Assembly (NCBI GenBank): GCA_024709685.1
Contig: JANJWF010000101.1
Span: forward strand, 1 to 32,215
DNA: 32,215 nucleotides
Source: Thiobacillus sp.
Lineage (GTDB): Bacteria; Pseudomonadota; Gammaproteobacteria; Burkholderiales; Thiobacillaceae
Direction of reading: 5' to 3'
Positions 11,946-21,439 of the stretch are shown here, piece after piece. Every line of letters starts with the position of its first letter. The first letter of the stretch is position 1. A model generated the notes under the pieces. The model was not told where the DNA came from and did not search any database. It saw only the letters and a program-made list of their open reading frames with translations. Made by a program: the position numbers and the translations under genes.

Positions 11946-12728
11946 ATGCCCGATCATGCCATGCCAACCGGCGAAAACGCAGCCTTGCAGGTCCGCAATC
12001 TGGATTTTTATTACGGTGATTTCAAAGGTCTCAACAATGTCAATCTGGATATCGCCCACAAGAAGGTGACGGCCTTCATCGGTCCGTCGGGTTGCGGCAA
12101 ATCCACCCTGCTGCGCACCTTCAACCGGATGTACGACCTCTACCCGGGGCAACGCGCCGAAGGGCAGATCCTGTTCCACGGCAGGAACCTGCTCGACAAG
12201 GGCCAGGACGTGAACCTGGTGCGTGCCAGGATAGGCATGGTGTTCCAGAAGCCGACGCCGTTTCCGATGACGATCTATGAAAACATTGCCTTCGGCGTGC
12301 GGCTGTATGAGCGCATGTCGCGAAGCGCCATGGACGATCGCGTGGAATGGGCGCTCAACAAGGCTGCGCTGTGGAGCGAGGTGAAGGACAAATTGCACCA
12401 GAGCGGCCTGTCGCTCTCCGGCGGCCAGCAGCAGCGCCTGTGCATCGCGCGCGCGGTTGCGGTCAAGCCCGAAATCGTGTTGCTTGACGAGCCGACCTCG
12501 GCGCTGGATCCGATTTCGACCGCCAAGATCGAAGAACTCATCAACGAACTCAAAAGCGACTACACCATCGCCATCGTCACCCACAACATGCAGCAGGCCG
12601 CTCGGATTTCAGACTTCACTGCCTTCATGTACCTGGGCGAGCTGGTCGAGTTCAACGAAACCGCCACCATCTTCATGCGGCCGGCCAAGAAGCAGACGGA
12701 AGACTACATCACTGGCCGCTTCGGCTGA
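11946..12728 (+). CDS. pstB: Phosphate ABC transporter ATPase PstB
   Basis: Cytosolic ATPase that powers phosphate uptake through PstCA. At 260 residues it is typical. Walker [10 protein letters not shown] is at 46-54, the Q-loop region [11 protein letters not shown] at about 98-108, the ABC signature LSGGQQQR at 157-164, Walker B EIVLLDE at 176-182 and the switch histidine H213 in VTHNM. In many proteobacteria pstB is followed by phoU; here the next gene is tpiA with its own promoter, so phoU, and phoBR, must lie elsewhere or be absent. Confidence 0.97.
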   Translation: MPDHAMPTGENAALQVRNLDFYYGDFKGLNNVNLDIAHKKVTAFIGPSGCGKSTLLRTFNRMYDLYPGQRAEGQILFHGRNLLDKGQDVNLVRARIGMVFQKPTPFPMTIYENIAFGVRLYERMSRSAMDDRVEWALNKAALWSEVKDKLHQSGLSLSGGQQQRLCIARAVAVKPEIVLLDEPTSALDPISTAKIEELINELKSDYTIAIVTHNMQQAARISDFTAFMYLGELVEFNETATIFMRPAKKQTEDYITGRFG

Positions 12729-12757
12729 CCTCCATTTGCCTGCAACGGCGGCGGCGG

Positions 12758-12786
12758 TTGACCGTGCGGCGCGTTGCGCTTACCAT
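12758..12786 (+). promoter_or_regulatory. Candidate sigma-70 promoter for tpiA
   Basis: TTGACC (12758-12763) and TACCAT (12781-12786) are separated by exactly 17 bases, and the tpiA ATG lies 26 bases after the -10. The site sits in the 84-base gap after pstB and would free tpiA-secG from phosphate control. Confidence 0.6.
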
Positions 12787-12812
12787 CGCGGACTTTTGTT
12801 TGGCGGACTCCC

Positions 12813-13559
12813 ATGCGCAAGAAGCTCGTAGCCGGAAACTGGAAAATGCATGGCAGCCTGGCTGAAAACGCCGCGCTGCTGGCTGCAATCAAACCTGCTT
12901 TGGCTGGAATCGATGCCGCCGTGTGCGTGCCTTTCCCTTATCTGGCGCAGGTGCAGGCCGCGCTCGCCGGCTCCTCGATTGCCTGGGGCGCGCAGAACGT
13001 GTCCGAGCAGGCCAAGGGCGCGTTTACCGGCGAAGTGTCCGCGTCCATGCTGCTTGATTTCGGCTGCAGCTACGTGATCGTCGGGCATTCCGAGCGGCGT
13101 AGCCTGTACGGTGAATCCGATGAACTGGTGGCCAAGAAGTACATGGCTGCACAGGCGGCCGGCCTGACACCCATCCTGTGCGTGGGCGAGTCGCTGGCTG
13201 AGCGCGAGTCGGGCGTGACCGAAGCGATCGTCGCGCGCCAGCTTGACGCCGTGATCAAGGCCACTGGCGTGACGTCGCTGGCCAAGGCGGTGATCGCCTA
13301 CGAACCCGTGTGGGCGATCGGCACTGGCAAGACCGCCAGCCCCGAGCAGGCGCAGGCCGTGCATGCCTTCATTCGCGGCAAGATCGCCGCCCTCGATGCG
13401 GGCGTCGCAGACGGCTTGGTGATCCAGTACGGGGGTAGCGTAAAAGCAGCGAATGCGGCAGAATTGATGGCTCAGCCGGATATCGATGGCGGTCTGATTG
13501 GCGGTGCTTCCCTGGTCGCCGATGAGTTCATCGCAATCTGCCGGGCCGCAGCCAAGTAA
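12813..13559 (+). CDS. tpiA: Triosephosphate isomerase
   Basis: Interconverts dihydroxyacetone phosphate and glyceraldehyde-3-phosphate in glycolysis, gluconeogenesis and the Calvin cycle. The 248-residue TIM barrel keeps the active-site residues N9 and K11 (AGNWKMHG), H92 (VGHSERR) and E164 in the signature [13 protein letters not shown], plus the phosphate-binding YGGSVK and GGLIGGASL loops. The frame is open to an ATG at 12774, but that lies in the promoter; the ATG at 12813 gives the family start [12 protein letters not shown]. secG follows after nine bases, a widespread tpiA-secG pairing. Confidence 0.97.
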   Translation: MRKKLVAGNWKMHGSLAENAALLAAIKPALAGIDAAVCVPFPYLAQVQAALAGSSIAWGAQNVSEQAKGAFTGEVSASMLLDFGCSYVIVGHSERRSLYGESDELVAKKYMAAQAAGLTPILCVGESLAERESGVTEAIVARQLDAVIKATGVTSLAKAVIAYEPVWAIGTGKTASPEQAQAVHAFIRGKIAALDAGVADGLVIQYGGSVKAANAAELMAQPDIDGGLIGGASLVADEFIAICRAAAK

Positions 13560-13568
13560 GAGCAAATC

Positions 13569-13919
13569 ATGGAAACACTGGTCTGGGTCGTTCACATTAT
13601 CGTCGCCATAGCAGTCATCGCGCTGGTGCTGTTGCAGCATGGCAAGGGTGCCGACATGGGTGCAGCCTTCGGCAGCGGATCGTCGGGCAGTCTGTTCGGG
13701 GCTACGGGCTCGGCCAATTTTCTGAGTCGCAGCACGGCGGTTCTCGCGTCGCTGTTCTTTCTGACCAGCCTGGGCCTGGCGTATTTCGGGCTTCAGCAGC
13801 ACAAACCCGCCAGCGTGATCGAACGTACGGCGGTACCGGCGAAGGCCGCACAGCCTGCTGCGCCCGCTCAGGTTCCGGGCCAGAACAGTGGCTCGAAAGC
13901 GGGAGACATTCCGCAATAA
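13569..13919 (+). CDS. secG: Preprotein translocase subunit SecG
   Basis: Small accessory subunit of the SecYEG protein-export channel. The 116-residue protein has two membrane segments (about 3-20 and 53-72) joined by a glycine-rich loop with the family pattern KGADMGAAFGSGSSGSLFG. The C-terminal tail after residue 80 is Ala/Pro/Gln-rich and probably disordered; such tails vary in this family. It lies between tpiA and tRNA-Leu, a common order upstream of nuo operons in proteobacteria. Confidence 0.94.
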   Translation: METLVWVVHIIVAIAVIALVLLQHGKGADMGAAFGSGSSGSLFGATGSANFLSRSTAVLASLFFLTSLGLAYFGLQQHKPASVIERTAVPAKAAQPAAPAQVPGQNSGSKAGDIPQ

Positions 13920-13951
13920 ATCAGCAGTACGCATTGGGCACCAGCCTATTG

Positions 13952-14036
13952 GCCGACGTGGTGGAATTGGTAGACACGCTATCTTGAGGGGGTAGTGACG
14001 CAAGTCGTGCGAGTTCGAGTCTCGCCGTCGGCACCA
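13952..14036 (+). tRNA. tRNA-Leu (anticodon GAG)
   Basis: An 85-base class II tRNA with encoded CCA. The acceptor stem pairs GCCGACG (13952-13958) with CGTCGGC (14026-14032), then A and CCA (14034-14036). The D-arm has the leucine-type GTGGAATTGGTAGACACG. The anticodon stem CTATC/GGTAG encloses TTGAGGG with GAG at 13986-13988, reading CUU/CUC. A long variable arm is present (GTGACGCAAGTCGTGC region), and the T-arm has GAGTTCGAGTCTC. It is close to E. coli tRNA-Leu(GAG) from recall. Confidence 0.97.
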
Positions 14037-14056
14037 ACGAACAAAACAACGCGTAT

Positions 14057-14126
14057 CATCCGGCGATGACGATCTGCCATGTACGCGCATGAAAATGCAT
14101 TCGGCGCCCCTGAAAAACGCCGGATG
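14057..14126. repeat. Inverted repeat CATCCGGCG/CGCCGGATG
   Basis: Perfect 9-bp arms at 14057-14065 and 14118-14126 with a 52-base interior that itself contains GCAT gaaa ATGC (14089-14100 region). It starts 20 bases after tRNA-Leu. It could fold at the end of the tRNA transcript or be a protein-binding palindrome; no T-run follows. Confidence 0.5.
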
Positions 14127-14179
14127 CTTGCTTCGTCAGCCATTTGCCGGCGGGCACGAATTGCAGGTAATCTGCTCGA

Positions 14180-14254
14180 AAACCCGCGTGGTTGCTTGGG
14201 TTCGGCGATGCGGCATGAGGGAGTCAAGCAGCAACTCCCAGCAAACCCGCGTGG
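14180..14254. repeat. 12-bp direct repeat AAACCCGCGTGG
   Basis: Two exact copies at 14180-14191 and 14243-14254, 63 bases apart start to start, in the non-coding gap upstream of nuoA. A small hairpin lies between them and another overlaps the second copy. The function is unknown; they could be binding sites or the trace of a short duplication. Confidence 0.5.
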
Positions 14255-14366
14255 ATTCTGGTGATTCGAATCCAGCAATTTCCATCATCAAATTTCCTGA
14301 TTGGTTCATTAGTGTGCGCTATTGGATAAGCTGTTGATTTTAAATAAAAATGTGCCAATTTTTTGC

Positions 14367-14396
14367 TTGACAGTAGACGCTTCGCACTAATAAACT
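14367..14396 (+). promoter_or_regulatory. Likely nuo operon promoter
   Basis: A perfect -35 TTGACA (14367-14372) is followed after 18 bases by TAAACT (14391-14396); overlapping alternatives such as TAATAA (14388-14393) would have a shorter 15-base spacer. The preceding DNA is AT-rich. The site is 50 bases before the nuoA start and is the only convincing promoter for the complex I genes here. Confidence 0.6.
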
Positions 14397-14445
14397 TCGA
14401 GCCATAGTTACTCATCAGCCCATGTGGGCTTAGTGGTGGAATCCG

Positions 14446-14802
14446 GTGCTGGAGAATTACCTCCCCATTCTGTTGTTCATTCTGGTCGGGCTGGCGTTTG
14501 GGATCGGCCCCATCATTGCAGGTGGCCTGCTGGCACCGCACCGTCCCGATAGCGAAAAACTCTCTCCCTACGAATGTGGCTTCGAGGCGTTTGAGGACGC
14601 GCGCATGAAATTCGACGTGCGCTACTACCTCGTTGCCATCCTGTTCATCCTGTTCGATCTGGAAATCGCCTTTCTTTTCCCCTGGGCCATCGTGCTCGAG
14701 GAAATCGGTTTGGCCGGCTTCGTTTCCATGATGGTCTTTCTCGGCATCCTGGTGGTCGGATTCATCTACGAATGGATGAAGGGGGCGCTGGAGTGGGAGT
14801 GA
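14446..14802 (+). CDS. nuoA: NADH-quinone oxidoreductase subunit A
   Basis: Membrane subunit of proton-pumping complex I. At 118 residues it has three membrane segments (about 4-27, 62-82 and 88-108). The loop after the first has the family pattern [21 protein letters not shown] with its conserved Cys and acidic residues, and [12 protein letters not shown] marks the second segment. Start is GTG at 14446, which gives [11 protein letters not shown] as in relatives; TGGTGGA upstream can serve as the ribosome site. First gene of the nuo operon. An unusual 142-base spacer separates it from nuoB. Confidence 0.95.
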   Translation: MLENYLPILLFILVGLAFGIGPIIAGGLLAPHRPDSEKLSPYECGFEAFEDARMKFDVRYYLVAILFILFDLEIAFLFPWAIVLEEIGLAGFVSMMVFLGILVVGFIYEWMKGALEWE

Positions 14803-14938
14803 GGCTTTTGAGCTGCTGGGCGAGGGGCCCCGCGGCAGGGGGGATCGACCCGGCGAAAAGGCCTGCCCGCGACGCACGAGGGGCGGGTTCGTCGCTGAGG
14901 CTTGTGGAGCGGGCGCGAGCGAGCCGCTGGGCTAGGGG
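14800..14938. repeat. GC-rich spacer with near-duplicated ends between nuoA and nuoB
   Basis: Two segments recur: TGAGGCTT...GAGC at 14800-14813 and 14896-14910, and GAGCTGCTGGGCGAGGGG (14810-14827) against GAGCCGCTGGGCTAGGGG (14921-14938), 16 of 18 identical. Between them lie an imperfect inverted repeat (CGCGGCAGG near 14831-14839 with CCTGCCCGCG 14863-14872) and a 6-bp stem GCGACG/CGTCGC (14869-14874/14890-14895). The first repeat includes the nuoA stop codon. It looks like a small palindromic element or duplication inserted in an otherwise tight operon. Confidence 0.5.
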
Positions 14939-14944
14939 GGGCGC

Positions 14945-15421
14945 ATGAGCATCGAAGGCGTCCTCGAGCAAGGCTTCGTCACCACCAAGGCCGACCAGCT
15001 CATCAACTACATGCGCACCGGATCGATGTGGCCGATGACCTTTGGCTTGGCATGCTGCGCGGTGGAGATGATGCAGGCCGGCGCCGCGCGCTACGATCTC
15101 GACCGCTTTGGCATCGTGTTTCGCCCGAGCCCCAGACAATCGGATGTGATGATCGTGGCGGGCACGCTATGCAACAAGATGGCGCCCGCGTTGCGCAAGG
15201 TCTACGACCAGATGGCCGAACCCCGTTGGGTGATTTCAATGGGATCGTGTGCCAACGGCGGCGGTTACTACCACTATTCGTATTCGGTGGTGCGCGGGTG
15301 CGACCGCATCGTGCCGGTCGATATCTACGTACCGGGCTGTCCGCCCACTGCGGAAGCGCTGTTGTTCGGCATCATCCAACTGCAGAACAAGATTCGCCGC
15401 ACCAATACCATCGCCCGTTAA
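14945..15421 (+). CDS. nuoB: NADH-quinone oxidoreductase subunit B
   Basis: Peripheral-arm subunit that holds the terminal [4Fe-4S] cluster N2, the electron donor to quinone. The 158-residue protein carries all four ligands: adjacent C37-C38 ([10 protein letters not shown]), C102 ([12 protein letters not shown]) and C132 (YVPGCPP). The start ATG at 14945 follows a G-rich CTAGGGGGGG that can act as ribosome site. nuoC begins six bases after the stop. Identification is certain. Confidence 0.97.
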   Translation: MSIEGVLEQGFVTTKADQLINYMRTGSMWPMTFGLACCAVEMMQAGAARYDLDRFGIVFRPSPRQSDVMIVAGTLCNKMAPALRKVYDQMAEPRWVISMGSCANGGGYYHYSYSVVRGCDRIVPVDIYVPGCPPTAEALLFGIIQLQNKIRRTNTIAR

Positions 15422-15427
15422 TCCCTC

Positions 15428-16027
15428 ATGCCCCAGACTTTGGACGCCCTTTCTTTGTCCCTTGAAAAAACGCTCGGCGATGCACTGGTGCAGTCTTTTG
15501 TCCGCCTGGGAGAGCTGACGCTGGTCATCAAGCCGCAACACTATGCATCGGCAATGCGTGCGCTTCGCGATCATCCGGATTGTCGCTTCGAGCAACTGAT
15601 CGATCTGTGCGGCATCGATTACTCCGACTACGGAAATGGCGCCTGGGAAGGCGCGCGTTTTGCCGTGGTGGTGCATCTGCTGTCTGTTTCAAGCAACCAG
15701 CGCGTACGGGTGCGCGTGTCCTGCCCCGACGACAACCTGCCGGTGGTGGCCACGATGGTCGATCTCTGGCCGTCCGCCAACTGGTTTGAGCGCGAAGCCT
15801 TCGATCTGTACGGCATCGTGTTCGAGGGGCACCCCGACCTGCGCCGCATTCTCACCGACTACGGGTTCATCGGCCATCCTTTCCGCAAGGACTTCCCTCT
15901 CTCCGGCAACGTCGAGATGCGCTACGACCCAACCCAGCAGCGAGTGATCTATCAGCCGGTTTCGATTGCACCGCGCGAAGTCACCCCGCGCATCGTGCGT
16001 GACGAGAGCTACGGGGAAGGGCGCTGA
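15428..16027 (+). CDS. nuoC: NADH-quinone oxidoreductase subunit C
   Basis: Peripheral-arm subunit (30-kDa type) that packs against NuoD; it binds no cofactor. At 199 residues it is a separate protein, not the fused NuoCD of E. coli. The family signature is visible near the middle and end: [20 protein letters not shown], then [16 protein letters not shown]. It ends with TGA one base before the nuoD ATG, so translation is probably coupled. Confidence 0.96.
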   Translation: MPQTLDALSLSLEKTLGDALVQSFVRLGELTLVIKPQHYASAMRALRDHPDCRFEQLIDLCGIDYSDYGNGAWEGARFAVVVHLLSVSSNQRVRVRVSCPDDNLPVVATMVDLWPSANWFEREAFDLYGIVFEGHPDLRRILTDYGFIGHPFRKDFPLSGNVEMRYDPTQQRVIYQPVSIAPREVTPRIVRDESYGEGR

Positions 16028-16028
16028 C

Positions 16029-17282
16029 ATGGGCGAAATACGCAATTACACGATGAATTTCGGGCCGCAGCATCCGGCCGCACACGGCGTGCTGCGCCTG
16101 GTGCTCGAACTCGACGGCGAGGTGATCCAGCGCGCCGATCCGCACATCGGCCTGCTGCACCGCGCGACCGAGAAGCTCGCCGAGCACAAGACCTATCTGC
16201 AGTCGGTGCCCTACATGGACCGGCTCGACTATGTGTCGATGATGGTCAACGAGCATGCCTACGTGATGGCGATCGAGAAGCTTCTTGGCATCGAGGTGCC
16301 CGAGCGCGCGCAATACATCCGCGTGATGTTCGACGAGATCACGCGCATCCTCAATCACCTGCTGTGGCTCGGCGCGCACGCACTCGACGTCGGCGCGATG
16401 ACAGTTTTCCTGTACGCCTTTCGCGAGCGCGAGGACCTGATGGACGTCTACGAGGCGGTGTCCGGCGCACGCATGCATGCCGCCTACTACCGGCCCGGCG
16501 GCGTCTATCGCGATCTGCCGGACACGATGCCGCAGTACCAGGCACAGCACACCCGCAGCGAGCGGACGATGAAATCGATGAACGCCAACCGGCAGGGGTC
16601 GTTACTCGATTTCATCGAAGATTTCACCAAGCGTTTCCCGGGCTACGTCGACGACTACGAAACGCTGCTGACCGAAAACCGCATCTGGAAGCAGCGTACC
16701 GTCGGCATCGGCGTGGTGTCGCCCGAGCGTGCCCAGGCGCTGGGTTTCACCGGACCGATGCTGCGCGGCTCGGGCATCGAATGGGACCTGCGCAAGAAGC
16801 AGCCCTACGAAGTCTACGACCGCATGGATTTCGACATCCCGGTCGGCACCAATGGCGACTGCTACGACCGCTACCTGGTGCGCGTCGAGGAAATGCGCCA
16901 GTCCAACCGCATCATCCAGCAGTGCATCGACTGGCTGCGCAAGAACCCCGGCCCGGTCGTCACCGCCAACCACAAGGTCGCGCCGCCGCCGCGGATCGAC
17001 ATGAAGCAGAACATGGAAGAGCTGATCCACCACTTCAAGCTCTTCTCCGAGGGCATGCACGTGCCGGAGGGTGAGGCCTATGCGGCAGTCGAACACCCCA
17101 AGGGCGAGTTCGGGATCTACCTGGTGTCGGACGGGGCCAACAAGCCTTATCGCCTGAAAATCCGTGCGCCGGGCTATGCCCATCTGGCGGCACTCGATGA
17201 GATGAGCCGCGGACATATGATCGCCGACGTCGTTGCCATCATCGGCACGCAGGATATCGTTTTCGGAGAGATCGACCGTTGA
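16029..17282 (+). CDS. nuoD: NADH-quinone oxidoreductase subunit D
   Basis: 49-kDa-type subunit that forms the quinone-binding cavity with NuoB. At 417 residues it begins [20 protein letters not shown], and the cavity motif [13 protein letters not shown] follows. Other family blocks are [21 protein letters not shown]-like [10 protein letters not shown] and [13 protein letters not shown]. The frame is open 63 bases upstream into nuoC, but the start at 16029 after GGGGAAGGGCG matches relatives. Its TGA overlaps the nuoE ATG (TGATG). Confidence 0.97.
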   Translation: MGEIRNYTMNFGPQHPAAHGVLRLVLELDGEVIQRADPHIGLLHRATEKLAEHKTYLQSVPYMDRLDYVSMMVNEHAYVMAIEKLLGIEVPERAQYIRVMFDEITRILNHLLWLGAHALDVGAMTVFLYAFREREDLMDVYEAVSGARMHAAYYRPGGVYRDLPDTMPQYQAQHTRSERTMKSMNANRQGSLLDFIEDFTKRFPGYVDDYETLLTENRIWKQRTVGIGVVSPERAQALGFTGPMLRGSGIEWDLRKKQPYEVYDRMDFDIPVGTNGDCYDRYLVRVEEMRQSNRIIQQCIDWLRKNPGPVVTANHKVAPPPRIDMKQNMEELIHHFKLFSEGMHVPEGEAYAAVEHPKGEFGIYLVSDGANKPYRLKIRAPGYAHLAALDEMSRGHMIADVVAIIGTQDIVFGEIDR

Positions 17283-17782
17283 TGGCCAACCCTGATTTGA
17301 ACAACCTGCGGCTGAGTGCTGAATCCCTCGCGTTGATCGATGCTGAGATTGCCAAATACCCACCGGACCAGAAGCAGTCGGCGGTGATGGCTGCGCTGCG
17401 CATCGCGCAAACCGAACGCGGCTGGCTCAAGCCCGATCTCATCGAATACGTCGCGGACTATCTCGAGATGCCGGCGATCGCCGCATATGAGGTTGCCACG
17501 TTCTACAACATGTACGACACCCAGCCGGTGGGGCGTCACAAGATCACCTTGTGCACCAATCTTCCGTGCATGCTGAGGGGGGCGAACGAGGTTGCGGAGC
17601 GTCTCAGGGAAAGGCTCGGAATCGACTTTGGCGAGACCACCGAGGACGGACGCTTCACGCTGAAGGAAGGCGAGTGCATGGGCGCCTGTGGCGATTCGCC
17701 GCTGTGTCTGCACAACAACCACACGATGCATACTCACCTGACGCCAGAGCAGGTCGACGAGTTGCTGGACAAGCTGAAATGA
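17282..17782 (+). CDS. nuoE: NADH-quinone oxidoreductase subunit E
   Basis: 24-kDa-type subunit of the NADH-dehydrogenase module; it carries [2Fe-2S] cluster N1a. At 166 residues it has the ligands C91 and C96 (CTNLPC) and C132 and C136 (CMGAC). An upstream in-frame TTG is possible, but the ATG at 17282, overlapping the nuoD stop by one base, is the natural start. Its stop overlaps the nuoF ATG (ATGA). The N-terminal half ([17 protein letters not shown]) is the usual helical region. Confidence 0.96.
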   Translation: MANPDLNNLRLSAESLALIDAEIAKYPPDQKQSAVMAALRIAQTERGWLKPDLIEYVADYLEMPAIAAYEVATFYNMYDTQPVGRHKITLCTNLPCMLRGANEVAERLRERLGIDFGETTEDGRFTLKEGECMGACGDSPLCLHNNHTMHTHLTPEQVDELLDKLK

Positions 17783-19059
17783 GTTTGCTGAAGCCGACAC
17801 CGCAGGTCTGCAGCTGGACGCAGGCGCTCGACGACCCGGCATCGCTCGCGACCTATGTCGCGAACGGCGGCTACCAGGCATTGCGCCGCATCGTCACCGA
17901 GAAGGTGCAAGGTGACGACATCATCGCCGAACTCAAGACCAGCGCGCTGCGCGGGCGGGGGGGGGCGGGTTTTCCGACCGGGCTCAAGTGGAGCTTCATG
18001 CCGCGTGCGTTCCCGGGCGACAAGTACATCGTCTGCAACAGCGACGAGGGCGAGCCGGGCACTTTCAAGGACCGCGACATCCTGCGCTACAACCCGCACC
18101 AGCTGATCGAGGGGATGGCGATCGCAGGCTACGTGCTGGGCGCGCGGACGGGCTACAACTACATCCACGGCGAAATCTTCGAGGTCTATGAAACCTTCGA
18201 GCGTGCGTTGAAGGACGCGCGCGAGGCCGGCTACCTTGGCGACAACCTGTTCGGCACCGATTTCAGCTTTCAGCTGCACGCGCACCACGGCTATGGCGCC
18301 TACATCTGCGGCGAGGAAACGGCGCTGCTGGAATCGATTGAGGGCAAGAAGGGCCAGCCGCGCTTCAAGCCGCCGTTTCCGGCCAGCTTCGGTCTGTACG
18401 GCAAACCGACAACGATCAACAACACCGAGACACTCGCCTCGGTGCCATGGATCATGCAGCATGGGGGGCAGGCCTTCCTGGAACTCGGCAAGCCCAATAA
18501 CGGCGGGTCGAAGCTCTTCTCGGTCTCGGGCCACGTCAACAAGCCGGGCAACTTCGAAGTGCCGCTCGGTACGCCGTTTTCTGAACTGCTCGCGATGGCG
18601 GGAGGGGTGCGCGACGGTCACAAATTGAAAGCAGTGATCCCGGGCGGATCATCCGCGCCTGTGCTGCCGGCCGACATCATGATGGACTGCACCCTGGATT
18701 TCGACTCCATCGCCAAGGCGGGGTCCATGCTGGGGTCAGGTGCAGTCATCGTGATGGACGAAACGGTGTGCATGGTGCGCGCACTGGAACGGCTGTCCTA
18801 TTTCTATTTCGAGGAATCGTGTGGCCAGTGCACACCGTGCCGCGAAGGCACCGGATGGATGTACCGGGTGATCCATCGCATCGAGCACGGCCAGGGGCGG
18901 CCGGAAGACATGGATCTGCTCAACAGCGTGGCGGGAAATATCGCCGGCCACACGATCTGTGCGCTGGGCGATGCGGCAGCGATGCCGGTGCAGAGCTTCC
19001 TCAAACATTTCGGCGATGAGTTCGCGTACCACGTCGAACACAAGCGTTGCATGGTGTGA
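17779..19059 (+). CDS. nuoF: NADH-quinone oxidoreductase subunit F
   Basis: 51-kDa-type subunit that oxidises NADH; it binds FMN and [4Fe-4S] cluster N3. At 426 residues it shows the nucleotide-binding loop [11 protein letters not shown], the FMN/NADH stretch [14 protein letters not shown] and [15 protein letters not shown]. Cluster ligands are C348, C351, C354 ([10 protein letters not shown]) and C394. The start is the ATG at 17779 overlapping the nuoE stop; a longer frame upstream is a shadow of nuoE. A run of nine G (17957-17965) codes for part of the RGRGG loop and could be prone to slippage or sequencing error; the frame is intact. Confidence 0.97.
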   Translation: MSLLKPTPQVCSWTQALDDPASLATYVANGGYQALRRIVTEKVQGDDIIAELKTSALRGRGGAGFPTGLKWSFMPRAFPGDKYIVCNSDEGEPGTFKDRDILRYNPHQLIEGMAIAGYVLGARTGYNYIHGEIFEVYETFERALKDAREAGYLGDNLFGTDFSFQLHAHHGYGAYICGEETALLESIEGKKGQPRFKPPFPASFGLYGKPTTINNTETLASVPWIMQHGGQAFLELGKPNNGGSKLFSVSGHVNKPGNFEVPLGTPFSELLAMAGGVRDGHKLKAVIPGGSSAPVLPADIMMDCTLDFDSIAKAGSMLGSGAVIVMDETVCMVRALERLSYFYFEESCGQCTPCREGTGWMYRVIHRIEHGQGRPEDMDLLNSVAGNIAGHTICALGDAAAMPVQSFLKHFGDEFAYHVEHKRCMV

Positions 19060-19063
19060 TCAG

Positions 19064-21439
19064 ATGGCTACCTTGAACATCGAAATCGACGGCAAGTCGG
19101 TGCAAGTCGAAAGCGGAGACACCATCATGGATGCGGCGAACCAGGCCGGCATCACGATTCCGCATTTCTGTTATCACAAGAAACTCTCCATCGCTGCCAA
19201 CTGCCGGATGTGCCTGGTTCAGGTGGAGAAGGCGCCGAAGCCGCTGCCCGCCTGCGCCACGCCGGTGACCGACGGAATGAAGGTTCACACGCGCTCTGAG
19301 TACGCGATCGACGCGCAGAAAAGCGTGATGGAATTTCTGCTTATCAACCATCCACTCGATTGCCCGATCTGCGACCAGGGCGGCGAGTGCACGCTGCAGG
19401 ATCTGGCAGTGGGCTACGGCGGTTCGTCGTCGCGCTACCATGAAATGAAGCGCGTGGTACGCGAAAAAAATCTCGGTCCGCTGATCGCCACCGACATGAC
19501 GCGCTGCATCCACTGCACCCGCTGCATACGTTTCGGCCAGGAAATCGGCGGTGTGATGGAACTCGGCATGGCCAGTCGCGGCGAGCATGCCGAGGTGATG
19601 CCGTTTCTGGAAAGCCAGGTGGCGTCCGAGCTGTCAGGCAACGTCATCGACCTGTGCCCGGTCGGCGCGCTGACCAGCAAGCCCTTCCGCTACACCGCGC
19701 GCTCCTGGGAATTGTCGCGCCGCCCCTCGATCAGCCCGCACGACAGCCTCGGCTCCAACCTAGAAGTCCAGGTCAAGGACAACAAGGTGATACGTGTGCT
19801 GCCGCGCGAGAACGAGGATGTCAACGAGTGCTGGCTGGCGGACCGTGACCGCTTCTCCTACGAAGGCCTCAACACGGCCGAGCGCCTGACCCAGCCGATG
19901 GTCAAGCACGACGGCCAGTGGGTCGAGACCACCTGGCAGGCTGCGCTCGAGTTTGTGGCGAACAAATTGAAGGCGATCCTGGCCGGGGAGATCGGCGCAC
20001 TGTCGACGCCGTATCGGCCGGCGGAGGAGCTCTTCCTGCTGCAGAAACTGATGCGCGGCCTGGGCAGCGGCAACGTCGACCACCGCCTGCGGCAGTCGGA
20101 TTTCTCGCTCGACGACACGGCTCACGGGGGCTTCTGGCTGGGTATGCCGGTGACTTACATGTCACGGCTCAACCGTATGCTGGTGGTGGGCTCGAATCTG
20201 CGCAAGGATCATCCGCTGATGGCGCACCGTATCCGCGAATCGGTGCGCTGGAACGGACAGCTCAATCTCATCAACGCGGCGGATGACGAGTTTCTCGGCA
20301 AGGTGCACGCCAAGCGCATCGTCGCGCCTTCCCAGCTCGCCGGCACCCTGGCGGGCGTGTGCCGCGCGCTGGCCGAACTGAAAAACCTGCCGGTCCCCGA
20401 TATCGCCGCACACGGCATCGCCGACGACGCCGCGCGCAGGATGGCCGAGAGCATTTCGGGTGGCGGCCAGGGCGCTTCGGGTGCAGAAGCGCGCGCGGTC
20501 TTCCTCGGCAACATGGCGCAGCACCATCCCAGCTATTCGCAGATTCACGCCCTGGCGCAGGAAGTGGCGAAGCTTGCGGGCGCGAGCTTCGGTGTCCTCG
20601 GCGAGGCGGCCAACAGCGTTGGCGCGGTGGCGGTCGGCGCGGTTCCGGCGCATGGCGCCCTGGGCCAGCCCGCCATCAAGGGCCTGAACGCGCAGCAGAT
20701 GCTGGCAAAGCCGCTGCGTGCCTATCTTCTGCTGGGTGTCGAAGCCGAACTCGACACCCATGACCCGGTGGCCGCGATGGCCAGTATCGACGCGGCAGAG
20801 TTCGTCGTGGTGATGTCGCCGTACAAGGGGAAATCGCTCGACTACGCCGATGTATTGTTGCCGATCGCGCCCTGGACTGAGACTTCGGGCACCTTCATCA
20901 ATACCGAGGGCCGCGTGCAAAGCTTCACTGCCGTGGTCAAGCCGCTTGGCGATACGCGCCCGGCCTGGAAGGTGCTGCGCGTGCTGGGCAATCTGCTGGG
21001 TCTGTCAGGATTCGATCACAACGATTCACGGGACGTCTTGCGCGATGCGCTGGGAGAAACGCCCACCGGTTCGGTGCAGGCTTTCCTCAGCAACGAGGTT
21101 GGCGCCGTGCCGGTGGCGCTGCCACACGCAGGCAAGGGACTGGAGCGCGTCGCCGAAGTGCCGATCTATCAGACCGATGCCGTGGTGCGTCGATCGCCGT
21201 CGCTGCAGATGACCCTCGACGCGGCGCTGCCCGTGGCCCGCATGCACAGCCGTCTGATCGGGAAGCTGGGCCTGGAGGAGAACGGCCGTGTCTCGGTGCG
21301 TCAGACTGCCGGCGCCCTGACGCTGAAGGTGCAGCGTGATGACCTGCTGCCCGATGACTGCGTTCGCATTCCAAGCGGCCACCCGCTGACGGCCGCGCTC
21401 GGGCCGATGTTCGGCGCGATCACGGCGGAGCCGGTCTGA
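19064..21439 (+). CDS. nuoG: NADH-quinone oxidoreductase subunit G
   Basis: 75-kDa-type subunit carrying a chain of iron-sulfur clusters. The 791-residue protein has [2Fe-2S] ligands C36, C47, C50, C64; the His-coordinated [4Fe-4S] set H96, C100, C103, C109 ([14 protein letters not shown]); and a third set C148, C151, C154, C198. After these comes a molybdopterin-oxidoreductase-like region. I see no Cys set for the extra N7 cluster known from E. coli. The ATG at 19064 gives [13 protein letters not shown]; the frame upstream to 18959 is within nuoF. It overlaps nuoH by one base. Confidence 0.96.
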   Translation: MATLNIEIDGKSVQVESGDTIMDAANQAGITIPHFCYHKKLSIAANCRMCLVQVEKAPKPLPACATPVTDGMKVHTRSEYAIDAQKSVMEFLLINHPLDCPICDQGGECTLQDLAVGYGGSSSRYHEMKRVVREKNLGPLIATDMTRCIHCTRCIRFGQEIGGVMELGMASRGEHAEVMPFLESQVASELSGNVIDLCPVGALTSKPFRYTARSWELSRRPSISPHDSLGSNLEVQVKDNKVIRVLPRENEDVNECWLADRDRFSYEGLNTAERLTQPMVKHDGQWVETTWQAALEFVANKLKAILAGEIGALSTPYRPAEELFLLQKLMRGLGSGNVDHRLRQSDFSLDDTAHGGFWLGMPVTYMSRLNRMLVVGSNLRKDHPLMAHRIRESVRWNGQLNLINAADDEFLGKVHAKRIVAPSQLAGTLAGVCRALAELKNLPVPDIAAHGIADDAARRMAESISGGGQGASGAEARAVFLGNMAQHHPSYSQIHALAQEVAKLAGASFGVLGEAANSVGAVAVGAVPAHGALGQPAIKGLNAQQMLAKPLRAYLLLGVEAELDTHDPVAAMASIDAAEFVVVMSPYKGKSLDYADVLLPIAPWTETSGTFINTEGRVQSFTAVVKPLGDTRPAWKVLRVLGNLLGLSGFDHNDSRDVLRDALGETPTGSVQAFLSNEVGAVPVALPHAGKGLERVAEVPIYQTDAVVRRSPSLQMTLDAALPVARMHSRLIGKLGLEENGRVSVRQTAGALTLKVQRDDLLPDDCVRIPSGHPLTAALGPMFGAITAEPV

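Larger units (their letters stand above)
14037..14445. other. 409-base non-coding region between tRNA-Leu and nuoA
   Basis: No credible gene is seen. It holds a 9-bp inverted repeat (14057-14065/14118-14126), a 12-bp direct repeat (14180-14191/14243-14254), two small hairpins without T-runs (14219-14239: GGGAGT/ACTCCC; 14252-14274: TGGATTC/GAATCCA), an AT-rich block (about 14,275-14,365) and the likely nuo promoter. A hairpin AGCCC/GGGCT (14417-14430) sits just before the nuoA ribosome site. Composition moves from GC-rich to AT-rich toward the promoter, as expected for an upstream regulatory region. Confidence 0.7.

Noticed and set aside
12780-14090. 436-codon minus-strand frame across tpiA, secG and tRNA-Leu
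   Set aside because: It is antisense to real genes, and part of it (RRRDSNSHDLRHYPLKI) is the translated complement of the tRNA, a well-known false protein.
14252-14276. TGATTCGAATCCAGCA resembling a tRNA T-arm, possibly a tRNA remnant or attachment site
   Set aside because: The T-stem does not pair at two positions, no acceptor stem or anticodon arm is found upstream, and no integrase is nearby.
13979-14278. 99-codon minus-strand frame ending GADGETRTRTTCVTTPSR
   Set aside because: The end is again antisense tRNA-Leu; the rest is the non-coding gap. The repeated NPRG in frames here comes from the 12-bp direct repeat.
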